Positions 16,668-23,712 of a DNA stretch of 24,270 nt are shown here, in pieces. Source of the stretch: Methanomicrobiales archaeon (GTDB taxonomy: Archaea; Halobacteriota; Syntropharchaeia; Alkanophagales; Methanospirareceae); the NCBI GenBank assembly GCA_003160755.1, contig QEXZ01000005.1:4888-29157 (forward strand), written 5' to 3'. The translations under genes were made by a program, and so were the position numbers. Below the pieces are notes generated by a model that saw only the letters and a list, made by a program, of their open reading frames with translations, was not told where the DNA came from and made no database searches. How positions within the stretch are numbered: the stretch's first letter is position 1; every line of letters starts with the position of its first letter.

Positions 16668-18014
16668 ATGAACACCAAACGTTTGCGCTGGATTTTTCTC
16701 GCACTCATTCTTCTGTCCTTCTTACTTGCTTCGCTGGCAACAGGCGGAGGGGATGCAAAAGGAGGGGACAAAACGGTAATTTACGTGCTGAGAATAGAAG
16801 GAACGATTACAGAAGGCACTTCCTTAGAGCTGGTGGAAGGATTAAGAGAAGCGGAGGAAATGGAAGTTGAAGCGGTATTGGTCGAACTCAATACACCTGG
16901 GGGACTCGTTGATTCCACACTTAAAATAACAGAAGCGATTTTGAATTCTGAAGTGCCCGTTATCACGTATGTAACGCCAAAAGGAGCGATAGCGGCATCC
17001 GCAGGTTCGTTTATTCTTGTCTCGGGCAATATCGCTGCAATGGCACCCGGAACGACAACGGGTGCGGCAATGCCTGTCGAGATAGGTATGGAAGGTAGAA
17101 AGGCGGCAGATGAAAAGACAATAAAATTCTACGCCGGGCATGTAGAGAGCATAGCGGCATCAAAAGGCAGAAATGCAACGCAGGCAAGGCGGTTCGTCAC
17201 CGAAAACGACGTGTTAAATGAAAATACCGCTTTAGAACGAGGGATAATTGACCTCATCGCAGAGGATGAAACCGAGCTTTTAAACAAAGTTGATGGAATG
17301 ACAGTCGAAATAGGAGCTGAGAACAGGACTTTAGCGACAAAAAATGCTTCGCTGTACATAAAGGAAAAAAGTGTGCGTTCTTATTTGTTAGAAACACTTA
17401 GCAACCCTCAAATAGCTTTTATCCTCCTAATGGTGGGTATGTATGGACTGATTTTCGGGTTCATGTCGCCAGGGACATACGTGCCGGAGATGATAGGTGC
17501 GATATGCCTGATTTTATCGCTGTATGGGATGGGGCTTTTCGAGGTGAACATGTTTGGTGTGCTTTTGATATTTATCGCAGTCATATTATTCATTGCCGAG
17601 GCGCTTACGCCTACCTTCGGAATACTCACCACAGGGGGTGCGGTATGCTTGATAATAGGCGCTTTAATCTTACCAAAGGAGCCTTTCCTCTTTAATCCAC
17701 AGTCGGAATGGTTTGAAGGATTCTTACTAACTATAATCGGAGTTGTGGTGGCAACCGCAGTTTTTTTCTTCTTTGCCATTGGGGCGGTGTTAAAGGCGAG
17801 AAAGAGAAGAGTGCAAGTAGGTGCTGAAGAGCTTATCGGGAAAGTAACAAGGGCTGAGACGAAAATCAACGAAGATAAGGGCACGATAAAAATACGAGGT
17901 GAAATCTGGAATGCTCGAACGTTGGATGAAGAAACAATAAAAGAACGTGAAAAAGTGGAGATTGTGGACCGTGAGGGTTTGACATTGATAGTTAAAAGAA
18001 AAGAAATTGATTAG
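16668..18014 (+). CDS. nfeD: NfeD-family membrane-bound ClpP-class serine protease
   Basis: This 448-residue protein matches the long NfeD family typified by Pyrococcus PH1510. It starts with a signal or anchor helix (8-25), followed by a ClpP-like protease domain (35-235) that contains LNTPGG and AASAGS. S111 is the predicted nucleophile, and K150 aligns with the PH1510 catalytic lysine (spacing 20 residues before the GRN motif in both). Five TM helices follow (about 249-266, 272-290, 294-311, 315-335, 350-376) with the signature EALTPTFG. A C-terminal OB-fold domain ends the chain (388-448; EELIGKV...GEIWNAR). In Pyrococcus the enzyme cleaves a partner stomatin, but no stomatin gene is adjacent here. 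Start choice: ATG at 16668, with a G-rich stretch about 8 nt upstream. Confidence 0.95.
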   Translation: MNTKRLRWIFLALILLSFLLASLATGGGDAKGGDKTVIYVLRIEGTITEGTSLELVEGLREAEEMEVEAVLVELNTPGGLVDSTLKITEAILNSEVPVITYVTPKGAIAASAGSFILVSGNIAAMAPGTTTGAAMPVEIGMEGRKAADEKTIKFYAGHVESIAASKGRNATQARRFVTENDVLNENTALERGIIDLIAEDETELLNKVDGMTVEIGAENRTLATKNASLYIKEKSVRSYLLETLSNPQIAFILLMVGMYGLIFGFMSPGTYVPEMIGAICLILSLYGMGLFEVNMFGVLLIFIAVILFIAEALTPTFGILTTGGAVCLIIGALILPKEPFLFNPQSEWFEGFLLTIIGVVVATAVFFFFAIGAVLKARKRRVQVGAEELIGKVTRAETKINEDKGTIKIRGEIWNARTLDEETIKEREKVEIVDREGLTLIVKRKEID

Positions 18015-18032
18015 GCAAAAAATAACTTTTTG

Positions 18033-18148
18033 ACACAGATTAACACAGAGGAAAAGATCAATGCCATTAAAAATAGCCCTGCCAGCCCAAGAAAAAAGAA
18101 AAAATCGGTGTAAATCCGTGTCTTAAATAGAAGGAAGTTATACTTTAT
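18033..18148. repeat. Palindromic dispersed element, copy 2
   Basis: The 18-base inverted arms at 18033-18050 (GACACAGATTAACACAGA) and 18105-18122 match at 15 of 18 positions around a 54-nt spacer. The right arm plus its flank to 18148 is the reverse complement of 1687-1732 with one 5-nt indel, and the left arm matches 1759-1776 with one mismatch. It lies just after the NfeD gene. As in copy 1, the conserved flank (AGAAGGAAGTTATACTTTAT) points towards the start of the following gene. Confidence 0.8.
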
Positions 18149-18209
18149 ATCCAATGAAGAACGTATTGCAACAGCAGAACAAACGAATCCGTTCCCTATT
18201 GGCTATTGG

Positions 18210-18238
18210 CTATAAAAGCAATCGAGAGGCAATAACAG
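18210..18238 (+). promoter_or_regulatory. Promoter of the TIM-barrel gene
   Basis: CTATAAAAG (18210-18218) is centred about 25 nt before the ATG at 18239, which would give a leaderless or nearly leaderless transcript. A GAGAGG (18224-18229) lies 9 nt before the ATG and could act as a Shine-Dalgarno sequence if transcription starts further upstream, for example from the TTATACTTTAT of the repeat element. Confidence 0.5.
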
Positions 18239-19099
18239 ATGAACATCCTGTTAGGAGCACCGGTATGGTACGGCAACCGCCCATTCAAGAGGACAATAGA
18301 AGAGATTTACAAGCTCGAACTGGATTATTTCGAGTTTTCGCTCGATTATCCATTGCCTGATTGCATGGTAAAAAGGGAGATAGAAGAGATAAGGGGACTG
18401 TTAGAGGAGTTCGGGTTGAAAATCGCTTTTCATTCTCCGCTTGATATTTCGGTGGCGCATCCACGAGACGAGATAGCAGATGCGAGTATGACCGTTTTGA
18501 GAAGGTGCATGGATTTTTCGGCGGAGTTCATGCCTTTATCGCTGTACTACAATTTACATTTGCATCCAAAAGTTTCCACGTATAAGCTTGATGACGTGAG
18601 AGAAGAGATAAAACAAAAAGGTATCAGAAGATGCCTTGACATAACCAAAATGGCTTCCGAGTTCGGAATATTGGTAAGCGTGGAGAATGATTTAGTCCCG
18701 TTTGAATGGTCTGACCTGATATTCGAAGCCATTTCTCTTTCTGCTTCAGATGTATATTTCACCTTTGATATCGGGCACGCGATAATGGCGGAAGTGACTC
18801 AACCGAAAAGCAGAATAAAAATAAAAGACGGTAATTATTTGGATTATCTTAAGCGATGGATAGACAAATGCGGGGATAAAATACGGGTGGTGCATTTGCA
18901 CGATTGTTCCCTTACCAAGAAGCAAGACCATTTGTCAATAGGAAGCGGGGAATTGGATTTTGATGCGGTATTCAAGGTTTTGAAGGGGACAAAATGTAAA
19001 TATATGGTGATAGAGACTTTTTGGAGGAATAAAGAGAAAGAGGAAATGACTTATGAAGAGATGAGGAAGAACGTGGAGTTATGCAAGAGTTATCTCTAA
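18239..19099 (+). CDS. Sugar phosphate isomerase/epimerase-like TIM barrel protein
   Basis: This 286-residue protein fits the xylose isomerase-like / AP endonuclease 2 superfamily (Pfam AP_endonuc_2). Metal- and substrate-site motifs occur in barrel order: FHSPLD (H65), LHLHP (H107, H109), SVEND (E149), FDIGHA (D177, H180), VVHLHDCS (H219, H221, D222), DHLSIGSGELDF (H231) and VIETF (E259). This pattern fits a divalent-metal isomerase, epimerase or endonuclease IV-like nuclease; the SGELDF segment is typical of both. The start ATG places the first beta strand (NILLGAP) at residue 2. Nothing nearby indicates the substrate, so the reaction remains open. It is separated from NfeD by a repeat element and is probably its own transcript. 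Confidence 0.85.
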   Translation: MNILLGAPVWYGNRPFKRTIEEIYKLELDYFEFSLDYPLPDCMVKREIEEIRGLLEEFGLKIAFHSPLDISVAHPRDEIADASMTVLRRCMDFSAEFMPLSLYYNLHLHPKVSTYKLDDVREEIKQKGIRRCLDITKMASEFGILVSVENDLVPFEWSDLIFEAISLSASDVYFTFDIGHAIMAEVTQPKSRIKIKDGNYLDYLKRWIDKCGDKIRVVHLHDCSLTKKQDHLSIGSGELDFDAVFKVLKGTKCKYMVIETFWRNKEKEEMTYEEMRKNVELCKSYL

Positions 19100-19142
19100 A
19101 CAAACCTTTCTTTAAAAAAGAAAGCTTTACCAAAGAAACGTA

Positions 19143-19174
19143 TCTGCTCAAAATTCCACCGAATTTTGAGCAGA
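19143..19174 (+). terminator. Perfect 14-bp stem hairpin after the TIM-barrel gene
   Basis: TCTGCTCAAAATTC (19143-19156) and its exact reverse complement (19161-19174) flank a CACC loop. A smaller hairpin (CTTTCTTT...AAAGAAAG, near 19105-19124) lies between it and the stop codon at 19099. No T-run follows. It may be a 3'-end stability element or the remnant of an inserted palindrome. Confidence 0.6.
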
Positions 19175-19178
19175 CATG

Positions 19179-19303
19179 GAAAAATGAATAGTGCAAAAGG
19201 CAAATTCGAGTAATGGCGATAATAAACGGTTTAAAGCCAAAATTGCTCTTCTTCACTCATATTTCACATTTTGCATTTTTCAATTTACACTCTGCATTTT
19301 GCT
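19179..19303. repeat. Second-type palindromic element upstream of CheR
   Basis: The left part (GAAAAATGAATAGTGCAAAA near 19178) and the right part (ATTTTGCATTTTTCAATTTA near 19267, followed by a CTCTGCATTTTGC stretch) contain degenerate TTGCATT/AATGCAA units on opposite strands. The 125 bases could therefore fold back on themselves. The architecture (short repeated units in both arms) resembles the GATGCAG elements in DP2, but the sequence family differs. No gene is seen in the 19100-19374 gap. Confidence 0.4.
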
Positions 19304-19350
19304 CCTAAAGTATTGACTTTACTTTTATCGTAATTACTCAATATCTTGTG
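19299..19350. repeat. Composite repeat at the left border of CheR
   Basis: It contains two joined modules. TTGCTCCTAAAGTATTGACTTTA (19299-19321) is repeated directly at 20722-20744 with two mismatches and contains a near-perfect palindrome. CTTTTATCGTAATTACTCAATATCTTGTG (19322-19350) is repeated inverted at 20471-20497 with a 2-nt indel and one internal mismatch. CheR and its downstream region are thus bracketed by related sequences. Confidence 0.7.
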
Positions 19351-19374
19351 GGCAAAAATCATAAATAAATCCAA

Positions 19375-20217
19375 ATGACAAAAAAATATTTGCCCGCCGA
19401 CCAGGAACGGGATTTCAACGTTCTAAAAAGGCAGATACTTAAAGATAAGGGATTTGATTGCAACCAATACAGGGATAATTATGTAAAAAGAAGGCTTGCC
19501 ATTCGATTGAGGGCGAACAACGTGGATTCATGCAAAGATTACGCGATACTTCTGAAAAGAGACCCCTCAGAATACGATAAACTAATAGAAGCCCTCACAA
19601 TAACTGTTTCCGAGTTCTTTCGTGACGCTTCTGTTTTTGAGTATTTCCGAAAAACGGTTATACCTGCACTTATTCAGGACAAGCGGAGAAAGAACCAAAA
19701 AACAATAAGGATTTGGAGTGCGGGGTGCGCATCCGGTGAAGAAACGTATTCCATCGCAATATTGATGAGAGATTTTTTAGGTGCAAATCTTGGGAACTTC
19801 CTTATATTTGTCCATGGCACAGATATTGATGATGATGGCCTGGAAAAGGCGAAGAGAGGAGAATATACTTTTGAAGAGGTTAAAAATGTAAGAAAGAATT
19901 TTTTGTCCCGATATTTCATTTTTGATCGGGAGAAATACAGGGTCAGTGATAAGATAAAAGGGATGGTGAAATTTGAAAAGCATGATTTGGTTTCTGATAA
20001 GCCGCTTGCGCATTTTGATGTGATTTTTTGTAGGAACGTGTCCATATATTTTTCAAGGGATATGCATGAAAAACTGTACATGGATTTCTACAATGCATTG
20101 AATAATGACGGTTTTTTCGTCATGGGGAAGACAGAGATGCTATATGGTAATGCAAAAGTATTGTTTATCCCTGTGAATGCGAGGGAGGGAATATATCAGA
20201 AAAAGGTTGTGAAGTAA
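19375..20217 (+). CDS. cheR: CheR-type chemotaxis protein methyltransferase
   Basis: This 280-residue protein has the full CheR layout. The N-terminal helical domain (about 10-95) contains a conserved VSEFFRD. The SAM-binding domain contains IWSAGCASGEETYSIAI (113-129), GTDIDDDGLEKAKRGEY (148-164) and FDVIFCRNVSIYF (about 212-224). CheR methylates glutamates on chemoreceptors using S-adenosylmethionine. Two positions differ from the commonest forms: NVSIYF instead of NVLIYF, and GKTE instead of GHSE near the C-terminus. No other chemotaxis gene is in the window, so it is an orphan here and may modify a distant receptor or another protein. The ATG at 19375 has no clear Shine-Dalgarno sequence. 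Repeats lie on both sides. Confidence 0.93.
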   Translation: MTKKYLPADQERDFNVLKRQILKDKGFDCNQYRDNYVKRRLAIRLRANNVDSCKDYAILLKRDPSEYDKLIEALTITVSEFFRDASVFEYFRKTVIPALIQDKRRKNQKTIRIWSAGCASGEETYSIAILMRDFLGANLGNFLIFVHGTDIDDDGLEKAKRGEYTFEEVKNVRKNFLSRYFIFDREKYRVSDKIKGMVKFEKHDLVSDKPLAHFDVIFCRNVSIYFSRDMHEKLYMDFYNALNNDGFFVMGKTEMLYGNAKVLFIPVNAREGIYQKKVVK

Positions 20218-21065
20218 GATAGGGGATGCAGGATACGGGATACAAGATTTATGACCTGTGATCTGACTCCTCAGCTTTGATGAAGTTGTGGTTTTTTCGT
20301 CACAGTTCCTCATATCTTCGCATGAAGCTATCAAAAATATGGAACTTGCTCAATAAACGGTGGAAAATCCTAAACTCTAATTTCTAAACGCTAAACTGTG
20401 GGGCTCTGCCCCACGACTCCGCAAGCCCAGTAGGAGCTTATTTCGGATTTAGTATTTAGGCTTTTTTTCCTACAAGATATTGAGCAATTACGAAAAGGTT
20501 GTTGGGGGGGGGCTAAAAGCTGGGAAGTTTTATTTTTTTAAAAACCGCAAGTCTGCTAAAAGTTAGAGCTTAGGTGCAAAGCCTGCCACGCCCCACAACT
20601 CCGCTACCGCATCTCCGCAAAATCAATTGCACCTTGCAAATCGCACTTGTCGAAAATCCGCTTAAAAATTTGCATGGTGGGCTGCGGGGTGCTACGCGGG
20701 GTTGCATCTAAAGTATAAAAGTTGCACCTAAAGTCTTGACTTTAAGCCCTTTCTTCTAATTGCTCCATTTTCCATCTTTTAAATAAGAAATAGGGTTAGT
20801 AGAAGAGAAATAATATTAGTTATACTCACGAAAACGTAAACTTTAGTTTACTTTCCACCCCACCATAAACTCATTTAACATAGCAGGTATTATCCTAAGA
20901 TATTTATAAACGTAATAATTTCAATATCCATTCTTAAAGCTTATTTCATATTCGCTTCGCTTTTCACTTTCATCGCTTTTCTAAGGTAAAGGGATAAGTG
21001 ATATTTTCTTTATCACTTTTTAATCGCTTAATCGCTTCTCATTATTGGAAGAATTGAAATAACCG
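20218..21065. other. Gene-free, repeat-rich region
   Basis: No convincing gene is present in about 850 bases. It contains the heptamer element (20223-20270), a GTGGGGC-TCT-GCCCCAC hairpin (20398-20414), the inverted copy of the CheR left border (20471-20497), a run of nine G (20504-20512), TTAGGTGCAA (20570-20579) inverted at 20722-20731, and tandem GTTGCAYCTAAAGT copies (20701-20714, 20721-20734). It also holds the palindromes TAAAGTC-TT-GACTTTA (20729-20744) and GTAAACT-TT-AGTTTAC (20836-20851), and an AAGTGATA/TATCACTT stem (20996-21018). It looks like an accumulation site for small elements. Whether any part is transcribed is unknown. Confidence 0.6.
20223..20270. repeat. Palindromic GATGCAG/GATACGG element after CheR
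   Basis: GGATGCAGGATACGGGATAC, followed by AAGATTTATGACCTGTGATC, carries the same heptamer units as the elements inside DP2 (13154-13209, 13604-13681). It starts 6 nt after the CheR stop codon. It shows that the family also exists as an intergenic element, so the DP2 copies are best explained as insertions. Confidence 0.6.
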
Positions 21066-21189
21066 AAAAACTTTTATAACCTCATAACCTCAGCACAAAT
21101 TATGGAAAGAGGCTTTGGGCTCACCTGTCCATAAGCAATAGCAGGTGAAAAAAGCACCTTTTATGCTTAGGAGTGATAAATAGCGGAAA
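21066..21189 (+). promoter_or_regulatory. Promoter and structured leader of the winged-helix/PIN operon
   Basis: GAAAAACTTTTATAAC (21065-21080) resembles a BRE plus TATA box and predicts transcription from about 21102. That position is itself an ATG opening an 11-codon frame (MERGFGLTCP, stop at 21132-21134). The leader then contains two mutually exclusive pairings: TCACCTG (21121-21127) with CAGGTGA (21142-21148), and AGGTG (21143-21147) with CACCT (21155-21159). The first arm of the first stem lies inside the small frame. This suggests attenuation-like control, but the stems are short. Confidence 0.35.
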
Positions 21190-22059
21190 ATGGCGATACA
21201 AATTAATGCCCCCTTTACCCCAAAAAGGGATGAGAAGGAAGTGCGTCAAAAAGGGATGGCAAAGGAGACTATGGACTCCGATAAGAAACTGGATGTATTT
21301 GTTCCAAGTAACGGTATAATACTCTTAAATTTACTAACACAGGCAAATAAGATATACGGGGCGGTGAGATTAACTAAAATCGAATTCTTTGGCTTCAAGG
21401 AATTCAATCTACCGCTGAATTATATTTTCTATCAAGGTCCCATGGGACCAACTACTCTGGACTTAAAGCATGACTATGAATATCTCTCTGCAATAAATTT
21501 GATTGATTTGGAGTATATTCCAACAGATGAAGCAAACGATCTTTTGGTCTTTAGTATTACAGATCAAGGCCGAGATTTCTTAAAAAAATATAATCCTCAT
21601 GAAAACCTAACAGATCAGTTTAAGAGGCTCATAGAGACTTATGGTTACCAACCGAGAAAGGCATTGGTTGAAAAAGCACACCGTGAATACACTGAACTTA
21701 TATACAAGCAAGATTTTCGGAAGGAATTGCAATCTTTAAAAACTGACATGCAACTGGCATTAATGTTTTGGGATAAATTGGGGGATATATATACGAAGGC
21801 GGCACCATTTTGGTATTTGGCACAGTTATTGGAATGCGTTTTTGATAGGCTCAAAAATACGAGTAATATCGATCTGGAATTGATTAATAAGCTACATGAA
21901 CTCATTATTGGCAAAACCAAAGAATACAGTATTGTTTTAAAGAACGATGAAACACCTGAATTTGATATTAGTTTCTGTAACTTCTTATATGACGAGGGTT
22001 ATGCCTTGCTTAATCAAGGCGTTGAAGCTAAATTGATAAAAAGAGAAGAATTAGAATAG
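21190..22059 (+). CDS. Winged-helix-like protein upstream of a PIN-domain gene
   Basis: This 289-residue protein is not one I can name. Residues about 43-140 have the pattern of small winged-helix proteins of the YwgA/DUF4065-like type: LLNLLTQANKIYGAVRLTKI, a strand with FYQGPMGP, then a helix EYLSAINLIDLEYI and FSITDQGRDFLKKY, the usual 'Y.l T..G..fl' ending. The rest is helical (145-280). The ATG at 21190 may not be the true start; an internal ATG at 21256 would remove 22 polar residues. Its stop codon directly abuts the ATG of the PIN-domain gene. A regulator or antitoxin-like partner followed by a PIN protein fits a toxin-antitoxin-like pair, but this is inferred. Base composition looks more A/T-rich than DP2. 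Confidence 0.65.
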   Translation: MAIQINAPFTPKRDEKEVRQKGMAKETMDSDKKLDVFVPSNGIILLNLLTQANKIYGAVRLTKIEFFGFKEFNLPLNYIFYQGPMGPTTLDLKHDYEYLSAINLIDLEYIPTDEANDLLVFSITDQGRDFLKKYNPHENLTDQFKRLIETYGYQPRKALVEKAHREYTELIYKQDFRKELQSLKTDMQLALMFWDKLGDIYTKAAPFWYLAQLLECVFDRLKNTSNIDLELINKLHELIIGKTKEYSIVLKNDETPEFDISFCNFLYDEGYALLNQGVEAKLIKREELE

Positions 22060-22401
22060 ATGGTAGTATTTACTGAAAGCAGTTCTATCGTTGCTTATTG
22101 TCGGGGTAGGAGAGATGATTTCAATTCTGGTGCGGTTGCTCTGTACGAGAAATTGATCGATCACAGAGGAATCATTACCGAAGCGGTTAAAAACGAAACT
22201 ACTAAAAAATTAAATAAGTATGTGCAAATAGCGAAAAACAAGCATGAAAAAAAATATGCTAACTCCATAGTTTTTAAAAGAGGGAACTTTTTGAAGCGTG
22301 TGGATGAACTGGGGATAAATAATAAGTCGCAGGAAAGAAAAAGAATTAACGAAATCCGAGTGGCACTAAAAGAAGTCGGCTTTGCGAAAAAAAAGAAATA
22401 A
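22060..22401 (+). CDS. PIN-domain protein, N-terminal part (frameshifted)
   Basis: This 113-residue frame starts VVFTESSSIVAYCRGR, which fits the first strand and helix of a PIN domain, although Glu stands where Asp is usual. It continues ITEAVKNETTKKL, matching the second acidic site, and ends in a lysine run. The C-terminal PIN half, with the remaining acids, is encoded in the -1 frame starting at 22401. The switch point is GCG AAA AAA AAG AAA TAA: an eight-A run containing the classic slippery heptamer A AAA AAG. Joining the frames gives about 182 residues, a normal PIN size. This may be a genuine single-base deletion, an assembly error or programmed frameshifting. It begins directly after the winged-helix gene. 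Confidence 0.65.
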   Translation: MVVFTESSSIVAYCRGRRDDFNSGAVALYEKLIDHRGIITEAVKNETTKKLNKYVQIAKNKHEKKYANSIVFKRGNFLKRVDELGINNKSQERKRINEIRVALKEVGFAKKKK

Positions 22402-22607
22402 TGTTAAAAAAGAGAAGAAGAAGTCTTCTACCCGGAGATACAGATATTAGAATTGCGGGACAAGCCACAGTGCTACAAGAAGAATTGAATGAAGACCCAT
22501 TTTATCTGGCATCTACTGATCAAGATTTTACTTTTTTGATGGTCGATATTCTGGAAAATTATGATATTATAGTAGATTTTCCGGGATCTATCGCGAGAAG
22601 ATTATAG
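22401..22607 (+). CDS. PIN-domain protein, C-terminal part
   Basis: This 68-residue frame carries the end of a PIN domain: LPGDTDIRIAGQATVLQEEL (third acidic site and helix) and LASTDQDFTFL, equivalent to the conserved T-D-x-D-F strand and active site. On its own it is too short for a nuclease. Its ATG overlaps the stop codon of the N-terminal part by one base (TAATG), so termination-reinitiation is also possible. With the upstream half it would form a Mg-dependent RNase-like domain, common as toxins of VapC-type systems. Confidence 0.65.
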   Translation: MLKKRRRSLLPGDTDIRIAGQATVLQEELNEDPFYLASTDQDFTFLMVDILENYDIIVDFPGSIARRL

Positions 22608-22763
22608 CTATAAATCAAATAACACAGAATTATCAGTTAGAATACTCGTCTTGCTTTGCGACTTCTTTGCTGTGGCTTTTTTAATCTTTGAAGCGATAGC
22701 CGTTCGAAATAACACAATAGTTTTATTTGGCTCTTATGGGATAGTTCCGAGTTTGTTCATTTT

Positions 22764-23225
22764 TCATTGGATGTCTATCCAAAGATGGAGATTTCGATAA
22801 GGCGTAGCTGCACCTTCTTTGAATAAGAGAAACTCCAACTTCTTTTTCCCTTTTTCACTCGCAGTAAACATGAATGGAAACTCCAGTGTTTCGTTATGTG
22901 CCAGTTGGAAACTCTTCTCGCCAATTGTTCTGTTTTCTATCTCCACTCTAAACATGTATGAGACGGGTTCATATTCGTGATTAACCACGCCGACTATTAC
23001 TTCTCCTTTTTCGCCAACCGAAAGGCTTGTAGGATAGTCTGCTGCTTTTCCGCTTGGACCAAGGATGTAGAACTCAGTGAATTCTTCTCCCTTCTTGGGT
23101 GCTGTGATTACGTAGATTGTTAGCGCAGATGCTGCAGTAATAGAAATAATTAGCAACACAGTCAGGATTTTATCAAGCACTTTTGTGTTAAATACTATCC
23201 TTCCTTCCATAGGTTTATTTAACAT
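22764..23225 (-). CDS. DUF1616 family single-TM protein
   Basis: This 153-residue protein has one TM helix (about 19-41) and an outside beta domain. The segments FTEFYILGPSGKAADYPTSL, VGVVNHEYEPVSY, AHNETLEFPF, KLEFLLFK and NLHLWIDIQ are characteristic of the archaeal DUF1616 family (Pfam PF07760). Family members are often longer, with four TM helices before this domain, so this is a short variant. Function is unknown. A TATA-like A/T run is centred about 25 nt upstream of the ATG at 23225, which would make the mRNA leaderless; an ATG at 23210 is an alternative. Confidence 0.85.
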   Translation of the reverse strand: MLNKPMEGRIVFNTKVLDKILTVLLIISITAASALTIYVITAPKKGEEFTEFYILGPSGKAADYPTSLSVGEKGEVIVGVVNHEYEPVSYMFRVEIENRTIGEKSFQLAHNETLEFPFMFTASEKGKKKLEFLLFKEGAATPYRNLHLWIDIQ

Positions 23226-23275
23226 CTGCGGGATTAAATATCATATATATATATTGAATTAAAGAGGAGGGAGAG
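23226..23275. promoter_or_regulatory. Divergent promoter between DUF1616 gene and secreted-protein gene
   Basis: A 50-bp gap holds one symmetrical ATATATATATAT run (about 23242-23258) that can serve both strands. It predicts a leaderless start for the minus-strand gene. On the plus strand, TTAAATAT a little upstream would give a short leader that contains the strong Shine-Dalgarno sequence GAGGAGGG (23264-23271), 5 nt before the ATG at 23276. Confidence 0.5.
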
Positions 23276-23671
23276 ATGAAAAAGAAATATTGGCAATTTT
23301 TGCTTATCTTTGCAATGGCAATACTTTTCGTTTTTCCACTTAACCTTTACCCTGCATCTGCATCAATATTCACGAGTGATGAAAACGAAAAATATGCAAT
23401 GTGGATAAACGATCTCAGCTTTGAGCTAACAGATTATGAGATACATGTGGATTTATGGCATTTTAGCGTTGCTGGCAGCTATGCGGTGTCGCTAAATAAT
23501 TCTGGTGATACCGACATATTAATAAGGTGGAATGATGGTAATGGAGCTCATAAAGGGAATGAAATGATAATACCCGCGAAGACAGTGAAGCAATACAGTG
23601 TCAATTTCTATTTCAATTTGTTATCACGAGATTTTTCTTATGAATACAAAGAGATACAAAATGACATATAG
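23276..23671 (+). CDS. Small secreted protein, possibly frameshifted at its 3' end
   Basis: This 131-residue protein begins with a strong signal peptide (MKKKYWQFLLIFAMAILFVF, cleavage after ASAS near residue 30). A beta-rich domain follows, with a repeated pattern of FELTDYEIHVDLWHFSVAGS and NNSGDTDILIRW. I recognise no family. Just past the stop codon, another frame (codons from 23668) reads IEDAEKLYEEAEKEFLKI, a helix that looks like real protein; one extra base near 23668 would join it (DILEDAEKLYEE). The 3' end may therefore have lost a base or be truncated against the convergent protease gene. Confidence 0.75.
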   Translation: MKKKYWQFLLIFAMAILFVFPLNLYPASASIFTSDENEKYAMWINDLSFELTDYEIHVDLWHFSVAGSYAVSLNNSGDTDILIRWNDGNGAHKGNEMIIPAKTVKQYSVNFYFNLLSRDFSYEYKEIQNDI

Positions 23672-23712
23672 AAGATGCGGAAAAGTTGTATGAGGAAGCG
23701 GAAAAGGAGTTT

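Noticed and set aside
17408..17884. 158-codon open frame on the minus strand
   Set aside because: It is antisense to the TM region of the NfeD protease; its apparent composition is a mirror of the conserved gene.
16668..18014. Short-chain signal peptide peptidase SppA instead of NfeD
   Set aside because: The EALTPTFG TM signature and C-terminal OB-fold segment GEIWNAR are NfeD features and are absent from SppA.
18154..18360. Short plus-strand frame starting MKNVLQQQNK
   Set aside because: It overlaps the start of the TIM-barrel gene in another frame and begins inside the flank of the repeat element; no Shine-Dalgarno sequence or motif is seen.
19299..20744. CRISPR-like or insertion-sequence structure
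   Set aside because: Repeats are few, irregular in spacing and differ in orientation; there is no transposase gene and there are no regularly spaced direct repeats.
20218..21189. tRNA or known structured RNA gene
   Set aside because: I looked for cloverleaf features such as a GGTTCRANTCC T-loop and saw none; the hairpins present are isolated.
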